Below, one piece after another: positions 1-5,908 of a DNA stretch of 8,418 nucleotides. The translations under genes were made by a program, and so were the position numbers. The notes under the pieces were generated by a model. That model had not been told where the DNA came from. It did no database searches and worked only from the letters and a program-made list of their open reading frames with translations. The stretch's first letter is position 1, and every line of letters begins with the position of its first letter. Source of the stretch: Pirellulales bacterium (lineage in GTDB: Bacteria > Planctomycetota > Planctomycetia > Pirellulales > JAICIG01); NCBI GenBank assembly GCA_025924495.1, contig JAICIG010000358.1:1-8418 (forward strand), in the 5' to 3' direction.

Positions 1-198
1 ATGCGAGAGTTGCTCGACGACGAGCACCAATTAGTCCTGATTTCGCACCACCCTGAAATTCTCTCCAATTCCGGTGAATCGAACGGACGCTACTTGTATC
101 GCGACAATCACACGTCCCCAACGCGCATCGGTCCGCTGAACGTGCCGGAGGGGTTGACTGCGGGTGAAGCAATTGCACGAGGATGGGTCCGTGGCTAG
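1..198 (+). CDS. C-terminal end of an AAA/SMC-like ATPase (5' part lies outside the window)
   Basis: Sixty-five in-frame codons run from the window edge to a TAG stop at 196-198. An ATG occupies the first codon but is probably internal. Residues 10-21 read HQLVLISHHPEI, the hydrophobic strand plus SH(H/S)PE motif that follows Walker B in AAA_15/AAA_21, OLD and RecF-type ATPases. A tail follows with TRIGPLN and an AIARGWV-like end, which is how many such ATPases finish. Walker A, the signature motif and most of Walker B would lie upstream and cannot be checked. The family's role is ATP-driven DNA sensing, often in anti-phage or restriction modules. The 3' end overlaps the next gene by 8 nt in another frame, so the two are almost certainly co-transcribed and translationally coupled. 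The ATPase assignment is fairly sure; the subfamily is not. Confidence 0.72.
   Translation: MRELLDDEHQLVLISHHPEILSNSGESNGRYLYRDNHTSPTRIGPLNVPEGLTAGEAIARGWVRG
177..183 (+). promoter_or_regulatory. Shine-Dalgarno site that sets the GTG start of the TOPRIM-like gene
   Basis: ACGAGGA ends 7 nt before the GTG at 191-193. It lies inside the end of the ATPase gene. It favours the GTG at 191 over the upstream in-frame GTG at 164, which has no comparable purine tract at proper spacing. Confidence 0.6.
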
Positions 199-757
199 CA
201 GAACTCAGATCGTATGCCTGTGCGAAGGGGCGAAAGGACAGAGCATTGATGAGGTGTTCATCAACCGGCTGATCAAGTCGCTTGACCCGGGTTGGCTGAA
301 GCCTTGGGGCGGAAGCAATAAACTCCGTCTTGTGCCTTGTGGCGGCAGGAAGACAGTGATTGATAAGTTGCCGACGGAGCTGAAAGGCTGCCTGGATGCC
401 GGCGGCGCCACGACGTTGATGGTATGGGCTGATTGCGACGATGATTGCTCCGACGGAGAGTCGTTGAAGCAAAAGTTTTGGGCGGTTGCGCAGCAACGCG
501 GGGTCAGCAGGGACGATTTTGATCGCGTTGTGTTCGTTTTTTCTAAAGACCGGCTAGAGAACTGGATCGAATTTCTGCAGACAGGAAACACGGACGAAGC
601 GAAAGAGGGGCCGCGCGTAAAGTCCAACCGCGATGCGGCCAATGCGGCCAGAAAACTGGCGGACTTCTGCAAGGCTGGAAAACCGTTGGACGTCATGCCG
701 CAGTCGCTTCAGTGGTCGTGCAAGAATTGGCGAGCGCTTGCCGAACGAATGAAATGA
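191..757 (+). CDS. Small TOPRIM-like protein, partner of the upstream ATPase (putative nuclease)
   Basis: The protein is 188 aa from GTG 191; an alternative GTG at 164 adds 9 residues. The N-terminus is a hydrophobic strand ending in CLCEG (E12, G13), like the glutamate-bearing first TOPRIM motif. A second strand, LMVWADCDDD, carries D81, D83, D84 and D85, like the TOPRIM DxD metal site. Further on, FVFSKDRLENWIE (about 115-127) resembles the E-x-W segment seen in DUF4276, DUF4435 and RloB-type proteins that sit beside AAA ATPases. The C-terminus is helical and ends near a W-rich SLQWSCKNW. The gene overlaps the ATPase gene by 8 nt. I infer the nuclease arm of a two-component ATPase/TOPRIM system, cytoplasmic, possibly anti-phage. 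I do not recognise the exact family, and the TOPRIM call rests on motif spacing only. No signal peptide or membrane segment is visible. Confidence 0.6.
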   Translation: MASRTQIVCLCEGAKGQSIDEVFINRLIKSLDPGWLKPWGGSNKLRLVPCGGRKTVIDKLPTELKGCLDAGGATTLMVWADCDDDCSDGESLKQKFWAVAQQRGVSRDDFDRVVFVFSKDRLENWIEFLQTGNTDEAKEGPRVKSNRDAANAARKLADFCKAGKPLDVMPQSLQWSCKNWRALAERMK

Positions 758-785
758 ATCACGAACTTGCCGAAGCCGGAATGCC

Positions 786-1383
786 ATGAGCCAGCAGATT
801 CCTAAACGAGTCATTCGCGAGGTGACGCCTGAGCCAGCATGTGCTCCACGAGCAAGTCGAGAAAGACCTAGCGGAAGTGCGGCAATGGGCTAGGGCCGCC
901 GCCCAGGCGAATCGAATTTCCTTTTCGCCGCTCAACGCATCCGGGCTCGGTGCGGCTGACGGCCGACGTCGCCGCGGAATTGCTGGAAGAGGACGGCAAT
1001 CCTATTTGATGTCGGCCAAAGAGAAAGGAACTGCCGCAGCTTCTGAATTGGAGCGAGGAAATAGTGGCTTCGAACCAAAAACGATCCATTTGGTCGGCCT
1101 GCCAGACGCAAAGCTGCGGCTCCGTGTGATAGGTCGCCGTGCGGAGGCCTGCTTAGGCCGTCAAGGTATCACGAACTCGATTGCCAATGACCCCGCGCGG
1201 CAACTCATCGACGAGTTGAATCTCGACGAGATCCATGCGGCCCGGCAAATGTGGCCGGAGCGGAAGTTCTTCGCCGGGCCGAGGCTGTTTGCGCGGTGCC
1301 GTCGCGTCATGCTCGGCGGGCTGCGCCACGAAAACCCCGCTGCGGACCAGCAGCGGTTAAACGGACTGCTCCGAGAGCTTTAG
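786..1383 (+). pseudogene. Possible frame-broken gene remnant, product unknown
   Basis: Coding-like stretches lie in different frames in one direction. An ATG at 786, 28 nt after the TOPRIM-like stop and with GGA before it, opens MSQQIPKRVIREVTPEPA. About one base later the next frame, open from 826, reads VLHEQVEKDLAEVRQWARAA. Near 945 a third frame reads SVRLTADVAAELLEEDGNPI before a TGA at 1007-1009. The longest single frame, with GTG at 841 and TAG at 1381-1383, gives 180 aa. Its second half (around residues 112-150) contains LIDELNLDEIHAARQMWPE but no domain I recognise. The patchwork suggests a decayed third gene after the ATPase/TOPRIM pair, or several unrelated fragments. It could also be chance open frames in GC-rich DNA. 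An intact 180-aa hypothetical protein at 841-1383 is the main alternative. Confidence 0.25.
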
Positions 1384-1539
1384 CTTGCTCCAGCGAGCGC
1401 GAGGGCCGAAATGGAGGCTGAGGAAACGGTCCTCGCCGTCATTGATCGACGAGATTCTCGCCGAGGTTCCGCCAGGCGAATAGACGGCGAAACGATTCTT
1501 CGGCCGATACTCAGCCGCGGTCTTATCTCCCGCTAAGTT
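1357..1539 (-). pseudogene. Coding-like minus-strand frame without a start codon, possible gene fragment
   Basis: Between a TGA (complement of 1540-1542, inside the 3' end of pyrC) and a TAA (complement of 1357-1359) the minus strand is open for 60 codons. It contains no ATG, GTG or TTG. The translation looks protein-like: AAEYRPKNRFAVYSP, then GGTSARISSINDGEDRFLSL, then HFGPRARWSKLKLSEQSV. Codon third positions are mostly G or C, as in the neighbouring real genes. I do not recognise the family. Without a start it cannot be an ordinary gene. It could be the 3' remnant of a gene cut off by the pyrC end, or a coincidence. It overlaps the end of the doubtful plus-strand remnant and the final codons of pyrC. 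Confidence 0.25.
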
Positions 1540-2800
1540 TCACCTTCCCGCCCACGATCACCGTCTCGGCCCGGCCGCGAAGTTGATAGCCGCCGAATGG
1601 CGTGTTGCGGCTCTTGGATTGAAACCGGCCGGGGTCGACCGCCCAAGAGACATTGGGATCTATGATCGTGACGTCCGCATCGGCGCCAATGGCGAGCGTG
1701 CCCTTGGGAATGCCGAGCACCTTGGCGGGATTGATGGTCATCTTTTCGATGGCTTGCGGCCAGGTGAGATGACCCGGTTCGATGAGTCGCGTGACCACCA
1801 ATCCCAATGCCGTTTCCAGCCCGAGAATGCCGAAGGGCGCCTGATCGAGCTCGCGCATCTTCTTTTCGACGGCGTGCGGCGCATGATCGGTACAGATCAC
1901 GTCGATCGTGCCGTCGACCAGGCCGGCAATACAGGCTTCCACATCGCGCTGGGCCCGTAGCGGCGGGCTCATTTTGTAGTTGGAATCGAATGAGCGGAGG
2001 CATTCGTCCGTCAATGTGAAGTGATGCGGGCAGACTTCGGTTGTCACGCGGACCTTCCGCTTCTTGGCCCGGCGGATGATCTCGATGCTGCCGGAAGTCG
2101 AGACGTGCATGATGTGAATCCGCCCGCCCGTTGTTTCGGCCAGCGTCACGTCTCGGCTGGTCATCACGTCTTCGGCGGCGGCGGGCATGCCCGGCAGGCC
2201 GAGAATCAGCGACGCCAGGCCTTCGTGCATCACGCCGCCGCGGGTCAGTTCGCGGACTTCGGCATGATTCAGGATCGGCTTGTCGAACATCAGACAGTAT
2301 TCGAAGGCGCGGCGCATCAACTCAGCGTCGTATACCGGCGCGCCATCGTCGCTGAATGCCACCGCGCCGGCTTCGACCAGCTGCGCCAACTCGGCAAGTT
2401 CCTTGCCTTCGCGGTTCTTGCTCACGCAGGCGACGACAAACACATTGCAGTTGTCCGCAAGCGCCGCCTGGTGGCGAATGAATTCGACGGTGGCCTGCGT
2501 ATCGATCGGCGGCTCCGTATTGGGAATGCAGGCGATCGAGGTGAAACCGCCGGCCAACGCCGCTGCCGTGCCCGTGGCAATCGTTTCATCTTCCTCCCGG
2601 CCCGGCTCGCGCAGGTGGACATGCATGTCGATGAGCCCCGGCGCAACGATCTTGCCGGCAGCATCGAGAACTGTGTCCTGGCCGTTAGGCGAGACGTCGT
2701 AGCCGGCAATGCGATCGTTCTCGATCAGCAGGTTGCCGATCCGGTCGAGCCCCTGGCTCGGGTCGATCAGGCGGCCATTCTTGATCAAAATCTTCGTCAT
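1523..2800 (-). CDS. pyrC: Dihydroorotase, class I (PyrC)
   Basis: This enzyme cyclises carbamoyl-aspartate to dihydroorotate, step 3 of de novo UMP synthesis, in the cytoplasm. It is 425 aa, the usual length for class I. The zinc-site pattern of the amidohydrolase barrel is complete: DMHVHLREPG at 58-67 (H60, H62), FSDDG at 149-153 (an acidic residue where class II enzymes use a carboxylated lysine), NHAE with H179, HIMHVST with H232, and TDHAPH at 304-309 with D305. PFGILGLET (322-330) is also typical. The ATG at 2798-2800 is chosen because it shares one base with the pyrB stop (TGATG), giving translational coupling. A longer in-frame start at 2824 would overlap pyrB by 25 nt and adds residues that do not look conserved. 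Class I dihydroorotases often depend on a physical complex with ATCase, which fits this fused-like gene arrangement. Confidence 0.96.
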   Translation of the reverse strand: MTKILIKNGRLIDPSQGLDRIGNLLIENDRIAGYDVSPNGQDTVLDAAGKIVAPGLIDMHVHLREPGREEDETIATGTAAALAGGFTSIACIPNTEPPIDTQATVEFIRHQAALADNCNVFVVACVSKNREGKELAELAQLVEAGAVAFSDDGAPVYDAELMRRAFEYCLMFDKPILNHAEVRELTRGGVMHEGLASLILGLPGMPAAAEDVMTSRDVTLAETTGGRIHIMHVSTSGSIEIIRRAKKRKVRVTTEVCPHHFTLTDECLRSFDSNYKMSPPLRAQRDVEACIAGLVDGTIDVICTDHAPHAVEKKMRELDQAPFGILGLETALGLVVTRLIEPGHLTWPQAIEKMTINPAKVLGIPKGTLAIGADADVTIIDPNVSWAVDPGRFQSKSRNTPFGGYQLRGRAETVIVGGKVKLSGR

Positions 2801-3756
2801 CAGGCGGCTCCGCAGACAAGCCACAGCACCGCCATGCGGATTGCCAGGCCGTTGGTGACTTGTTCCAGAATGACTGACTGCGGCCCATCGGCGACGTCCG
2901 GCGTAACTTCAACTCCGCGATTGATCGGGCCAGGCGCCAGGATCAGAATATCCTCTTTTGCCCTTGCCAGCCGTTCGCTGTTCATGGCGTACAGATGGGC
3001 ATATTCGCGGACGGACGGGAAAGGACGCGTCGATTGGCGCTCGAACTGAATTCTGAGCAGATTCAATACGTCGCAGCGCGGCAGGATCTCGTCGAGGCTG
3101 TAGGAAACCTCGACTCCCAGTTCTTTCCAGCGAGGCGAGACCAGGGTTGATGGCCCGCACACGATCACATGGGCGCCGAGGTTCTTGAGGCCCCAGATAT
3201 TCGAGCGGGCCGTGCGGCTATGGGCGATGTCTCCGACCAGAGCGACGGTCAATCCCTTCAGATCGCCCCGATGCTCGCGGATGGTCATGATATCCAGCAG
3301 GCCCTGCGTCGGGTGCTCGTGCGGGCCATCGCCGGCGTTGATCACGGAGCAATCGAGATTCTGAGCCAGCAGGTGCGGCGTGCCCGGCGTGTGGTGACGA
3401 ACGACGACCAGGTCGACGCCCATGGCCTCGATGTTTTTGGCCGTGTCAATGAACGTTTCGCCTTTGGAGAGGCTGCTGCCTGAGGCGGTGAAATCGACCG
3501 TATCCGCGCCTAGCCGGCGGGCTGCCAGCGAAAAACTGGTGCGGGTGCGAGTCGAGGCTTCGAAGAATAAATTGGCGCAGGTCCTCCCGGTAAGCACGGG
3601 CAGTTTTTGCCGGCAGCCGCCGGTGGCTTCCTTGAACATCGCCGCGGAGTCGAGGATGCACTTCAGTTCTTCGGCGGAAAGGTCCTCGAGACCAAGCAAA
3701 TGCTGCCTGGTCCACGCCGCCGGGATGTTGCCGATCTCGCTGATTTCGATGCTCAT
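2800..3756 (-). CDS. pyrB: Aspartate carbamoyltransferase, catalytic chain (PyrB)
   Basis: The enzyme joins carbamoyl phosphate and aspartate, step 2 of UMP synthesis. It is 318 aa from the ATG at 3754-3756; a GTG two codons upstream (3762) is an alternative. The carbamoyl-phosphate and aspartate site motifs are all present: STRTR at 68-72, SSLSKGE at 94-100 (residues donated to the neighbouring subunit), R120 in VVRHHT, HEHPTQ around 146-151, GDIAHSR ending at R181, and LRIQFER at 234-240. One variation: the HPGP loop reads APGP (274-277), followed by INRGVE. No pyrI regulatory-chain gene is adjacent, and the gene leads straight into pyrC, as in ATCases that form a complex with class I dihydroorotase. 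It is the first gene of the operon, 39 nt from a good promoter. Confidence 0.97.
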   Translation of the reverse strand: MSIEISEIGNIPAAWTRQHLLGLEDLSAEELKCILDSAAMFKEATGGCRQKLPVLTGRTCANLFFEASTRTRTSFSLAARRLGADTVDFTASGSSLSKGETFIDTAKNIEAMGVDLVVVRHHTPGTPHLLAQNLDCSVINAGDGPHEHPTQGLLDIMTIREHRGDLKGLTVALVGDIAHSRTARSNIWGLKNLGAHVIVCGPSTLVSPRWKELGVEVSYSLDEILPRCDVLNLLRIQFERQSTRPFPSVREYAHLYAMNSERLARAKEDILILAPGPINRGVEVTPDVADGPQSVILEQVTNGLAIRMAVLWLVCGAA

Positions 3757-3795
3757 ACGCACTCGCTTTTCGTCGCCGTTGGCAGGGGCTGCAAG

Positions 3796-3824
3796 ATTTT
3801 AGCAGCGCCGCGACTCGCTGCCAA
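3796..3824 (-). promoter_or_regulatory. Sigma-70-type promoter of pyrBC
   Basis: On the minus strand TTGGCA (complement of 3819-3824) and TAAAAT (complement of 3796-3801) are separated by exactly 17 nt. Transcription would begin near 3789, leaving a leader of about 33 nt before the pyrB ATG. That leader is too short for a PyrR-style attenuator, and no terminator-like hairpin is visible in it. Control is therefore either at initiation or not evident from sequence. Confidence 0.65.
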
Positions 3825-3879
3825 TGAAGACAGCTCGCACGGCATAGAGACGCACGGTCGAGCGACTCGTCGCTTCTCT

Positions 3880-5037
3880 TTATCCGCCTTTGTAGCTCAA
3901 CAGCGGCCGCAACTCTCGCACGATTCTCGTCAAATCTCGCTGGGCTCGCATCACAGCATGGATGTTCTTATATACCGAAGGGGCTTCGTCGCGCAAACGG
4001 AAAGTCTGACGATGGTCAAACCAGATGCCCTGCATTTGGCGGTCGAACTGTTTGATACTGATGGTGCATGCGGCTTCGGTGCGGCTCATCACGCGGCCCG
4101 CGCCGTGAGAACTGGAGCATAAGGCCGCGGCGTGGCCACGGCCGGCGACATGGAAGCTGGCCGAACCCATCGACCCGGGAATTACGCCGGGTTCGTCCAC
4201 AGCGGCGCAGAGAGCGCCCTTGCGGTGGATCCAGAGTGCTTCGCTGCCGTGCGTCTCGCGGAGAACATGATTGTGATCAGAGTGAATCAGAGCAGACCAA
4301 TCGGCCGTGACTCCAAAGAGTTTATCGAACAGGTCGACAACCGCCTCGACCATCGCCAGGCGATTGAGCCAGGCGTATTCACGCGCCCAGGCGAGGTCGT
4401 TGAGATAGGCCGTTCCGCAAGCGTCATCGGAGGCCAGCGACTTGAGGTTGGCGCCGCCCGGACAACCGCTTGCGGCGCTCTGCCGCAGGTGATGCATCGT
4501 GATTGCCTGCCCCATGGCACGAGAACCGCTATGAACCATCAGCCACAGCCGCTCTTCAGCGTCGGCTTGGAGTTCGATGAAGTGATTGCCCCGGCCGAGC
4601 GTACCGAATTGAACGAGTCCATCGCGTTCCTTCATCTTCTCTAACCGCGGATGGCTTAAGGGCAGTTCACGAAGATGGCTGGGTAATTGCGATCGCGCTG
4701 AGCGAGCGGCATGGCGGATCGTCGGAATGCGCCCATAAAGCCCGGCGAGTAGGCGCCCGGCCGAGTTTTCGTTGGTCAGCAGATCGGCGGCGGCGTCGAA
4801 GCCGATTGCCGCCATGCCGCAGCCGATGTCTCCGCCGACCGCGCCGGGGTAGATCAGTCGGCGAGTCGCCGTGACGACGCCCACGCAGACATCGCCCGAG
4901 AGATGCACGTCGGGCATCACTGCCAGGCGGCAAACGTCGGGCGACGCCGCCAGTCTTTGGAGCGAAACCTCGACTTCAGACGGAAGCGGTTCGCAGAGCC
5001 ATTGCGCCCTGACAGCGCTGGATGTCGGACGGTTCAT
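3880..5037 (-). CDS. rtcB: RtcB-type RNA ligase (GTP-dependent 3'-phosphate/5'-OH ligase)
   Basis: RtcB joins a 2',3'-cyclic phosphate or 3'-phosphate RNA end to a 5'-OH end, using GTP and Mn2+, in RNA repair or tRNA splicing-like reactions. The protein is 385 aa, slightly shorter than E. coli RtcB (about 408). Diagnostic motifs appear in order: MPDVH at 41-45, GGDIGCG at 68-74 (D70 and C73 as metal ligands), GTLGRGNHF at 145-153, MVHSGSR with H169, HSDHNH at 252-257, WIHRKGA at 269-275, PGSMGSASF at 287-295, and SSSHGAGR, whose H311 would be the guanylylated histidine. The C-terminal VYKNI...KGG end is also family-like. No catalytic residue is missing. Its ATG overlaps the stop of the RbfA-like gene by ATGA, so the two are translated in a coupled way. 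No prfH or rtcA lies next to it in this window. Confidence 0.95.
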   Translation of the reverse strand: MNRPTSSAVRAQWLCEPLPSEVEVSLQRLAASPDVCRLAVMPDVHLSGDVCVGVVTATRRLIYPGAVGGDIGCGMAAIGFDAAADLLTNENSAGRLLAGLYGRIPTIRHAARSARSQLPSHLRELPLSHPRLEKMKERDGLVQFGTLGRGNHFIELQADAEERLWLMVHSGSRAMGQAITMHHLRQSAASGCPGGANLKSLASDDACGTAYLNDLAWAREYAWLNRLAMVEAVVDLFDKLFGVTADWSALIHSDHNHVLRETHGSEALWIHRKGALCAAVDEPGVIPGSMGSASFHVAGRGHAAALCSSSHGAGRVMSRTEAACTISIKQFDRQMQGIWFDHRQTFRLRDEAPSVYKNIHAVMRAQRDLTRIVRELRPLLSYKGG

Positions 5038-5507
5038 AATTGCATCCCCTGCCGCAAGGGCGGCAGTAAGCGAAAGAGCAGCTTTGGCGCTCGCTTGCGG
5101 GTAATCGCAGAAGCAACCGCGGCACGGAGCTTGCCGGAAGCGGCGGATAACCGCGACAGCACTTCCTGCGCGGCAACCGGGTCAGCCGACGAATCTTGAC
5201 AAACGGTGACCGCCAATTGAGCCGCGTCAGGAGTCGGATCAACAGCCACGACAAGCAGACTGCGGAGCACCTCATCGCCGCATTCGCCGCTGAGGACATA
5301 GCTCAGCGTATCGGCCACCTGGCTGCAAAGTTGCCTCGCCTTGCGGTCTGTCTTGCGTTTGCTCGGTTGTCCGCAGAAAAACGCGGCTGGGTCCACATCC
5401 TCGGGGAGGAATTCGTTGGTCGAGTCCGGGCGGCCCGCGCCAGCAGACCATTGAGGCGAATGATTGCGGCCAGAATGTTTTCGTTTCATGGATGTTTTCC
5501 GTGGCAT
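5034..5507 (-). CDS. RbfA-like KH-fold protein with basic N-terminal extension, coupled to rtcB
   Basis: The protein is 157 aa from the ATG at 5505-5507. An ATG at 5487-5489 with GGA 8 nt upstream, and a TTG at 5513, are alternatives. Residues 50-150 follow the layout of ribosome-binding factor A: a basic first helix (KRKTDRKARQLCSQVADTL), a strand like LLVVAVDPTPDAAQLAVTV, then VLSRLSAASGKLRAAVA with an A-x-G kink (ASG, 123-125) as in type II KH folds, and a final strand APKLLFRLLP. RbfA binds 16S rRNA of the immature 30S subunit and helps its maturation or cold adaptation. Residues 1-48 are charged, probably disordered, and not part of normal RbfA. The ATGA overlap with rtcB ties the two products together. 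It could be the genome's only RbfA or a specialised paralogue; the usual nusA/infB/truB neighbours are absent, so I lean to a paralogue or a relocated gene. Confidence 0.68.
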   Translation of the reverse strand: MPRKTSMKRKHSGRNHSPQWSAGAGRPDSTNEFLPEDVDPAAFFCGQPSKRKTDRKARQLCSQVADTLSYVLSGECGDEVLRSLLVVAVDPTPDAAQLAVTVCQDSSADPVAAQEVLSRLSAASGKLRAAVASAITRKRAPKLLFRLLPPLRQGMQL

Positions 5508-5683
5508 GGGCAACGCCGGCGCAGAAAACTGCGGGCTGATGTGAGTGATGAAAAGTGACTGAGCGGATGCGGCTGCCGCGTTGCAAAGCGAGGCGCAACG
5601 CCGTTCGCCGCGAGAAACGACCGCGTGTGTGACGTGAGAGCCTGGCGCGGAAGGCCGTCGGAGAGATGCCAGAGACTCGCGGT

Positions 5684-5731
5684 TTAGGCGCGCAGGCTCA
5701 ACGATGCAATGATGGGAGAATTCGTGTTCAT
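5684..5731 (-). CDS. Possible 15-aa leader ORF upstream of the RbfA-like/rtcB pair
   Basis: An ATG at 5729-5731 opens MNTNSPIIASLSLRA and stops at TAA (complement of 5684-5686). GGAGG sits 6 nt before the ATG, a better ribosome site than that of the gene downstream. The ORF lies on the same strand, about 175 to 195 nt ahead of the RbfA-like start, where a leader peptide would be expected. The frame then stays open from the TAA to a TGA (5486-5488) that overlaps the ATG at 5487-5489. That downstream stretch, rich in S, R, P and H, looks non-coding. Translation is plausible from the ribosome site alone. The function is unknown, and there is no run of one amino acid to suggest classical attenuation. 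Confidence 0.35.
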   Translation of the reverse strand: MNTNSPIIASLSLRA

Positions 5732-5737
5732 CGCCGG

Positions 5738-5742
5738 CCTCC
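5738..5742 (-). promoter_or_regulatory. Strong Shine-Dalgarno site before the 15-aa ORF
   Basis: CCTCC on the plus strand reads GGAGG on the minus strand, 6 nt upstream of the ATG at 5729-5731. It is a consensus match with ideal spacing, and is the main reason for listing such a short ORF. Confidence 0.45.
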
Positions 5743-5908
5743 GCGGTTGAGTGTGACGAACAGGGCGCAAAAATGAAGCGCTCGCCCGTTCCAAAAGTGC
5801 TGACACCGCCGGGGACGCAAGGTTCGCGGAATGACGGCGATTCTTCCGCGCATCGCTAGGAAGTTGCGGCGCAGGTCGCAAAAGGTATGAGCTTCAGCGA
5901 ATTCTCAA

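Larger units (their letters stand above)
5508..5908 (-). other. Intergenic stretch between the DUF885 gene and the RbfA-like/rtcB pair
   Basis: About 400 nt with no sizeable gene. It contains the 15-codon minus-strand ORF described separately. A weak TTGCG/CGCAA hairpin (5864-5868 with 5877-5881) just past the DUF885 stop has no T tract. I found no convincing sigma-70 promoter for the RbfA-like/rtcB pair here, although one is expected if the pair is transcribed separately from the DUF885 gene. Confidence 0.6.

Noticed and set aside
1411..1536. 41-codon plus-strand ORF after the TAG at 1381
   Set aside because: Arginine-rich with no ribosome site, and opposite a more coding-like minus-strand frame and the end of pyrC.
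2798..2824. Earlier in-frame start for pyrC (adds MACLRSRL)
   Set aside because: It would overlap pyrB by 25 nt; the TGATG junction and the typical [10 protein letters not shown] beginning favour the ATG at 2798-2800.
2021..3049. 342-codon plus-strand open frame across pyrC and pyrB
   Set aside because: It is antisense to two genes with complete catalytic motifs. Its translation is rich in H, R, A and D with no recognisable domain, as expected of a shadow frame in GC-rich coding DNA.
3861..3874. AGCGAC/GTCGCT inverted repeat after rtcB as an intrinsic terminator
   Set aside because: The loop is only 2 nt as written and no T run follows on the minus strand, so it does not fit a terminator.
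5684..5881. 65-codon minus-strand open frame as a gene
   Set aside because: Only the last 15 codons have a ribosome site; the upstream part is R/P/A/S-rich with no start signal and looks non-coding.
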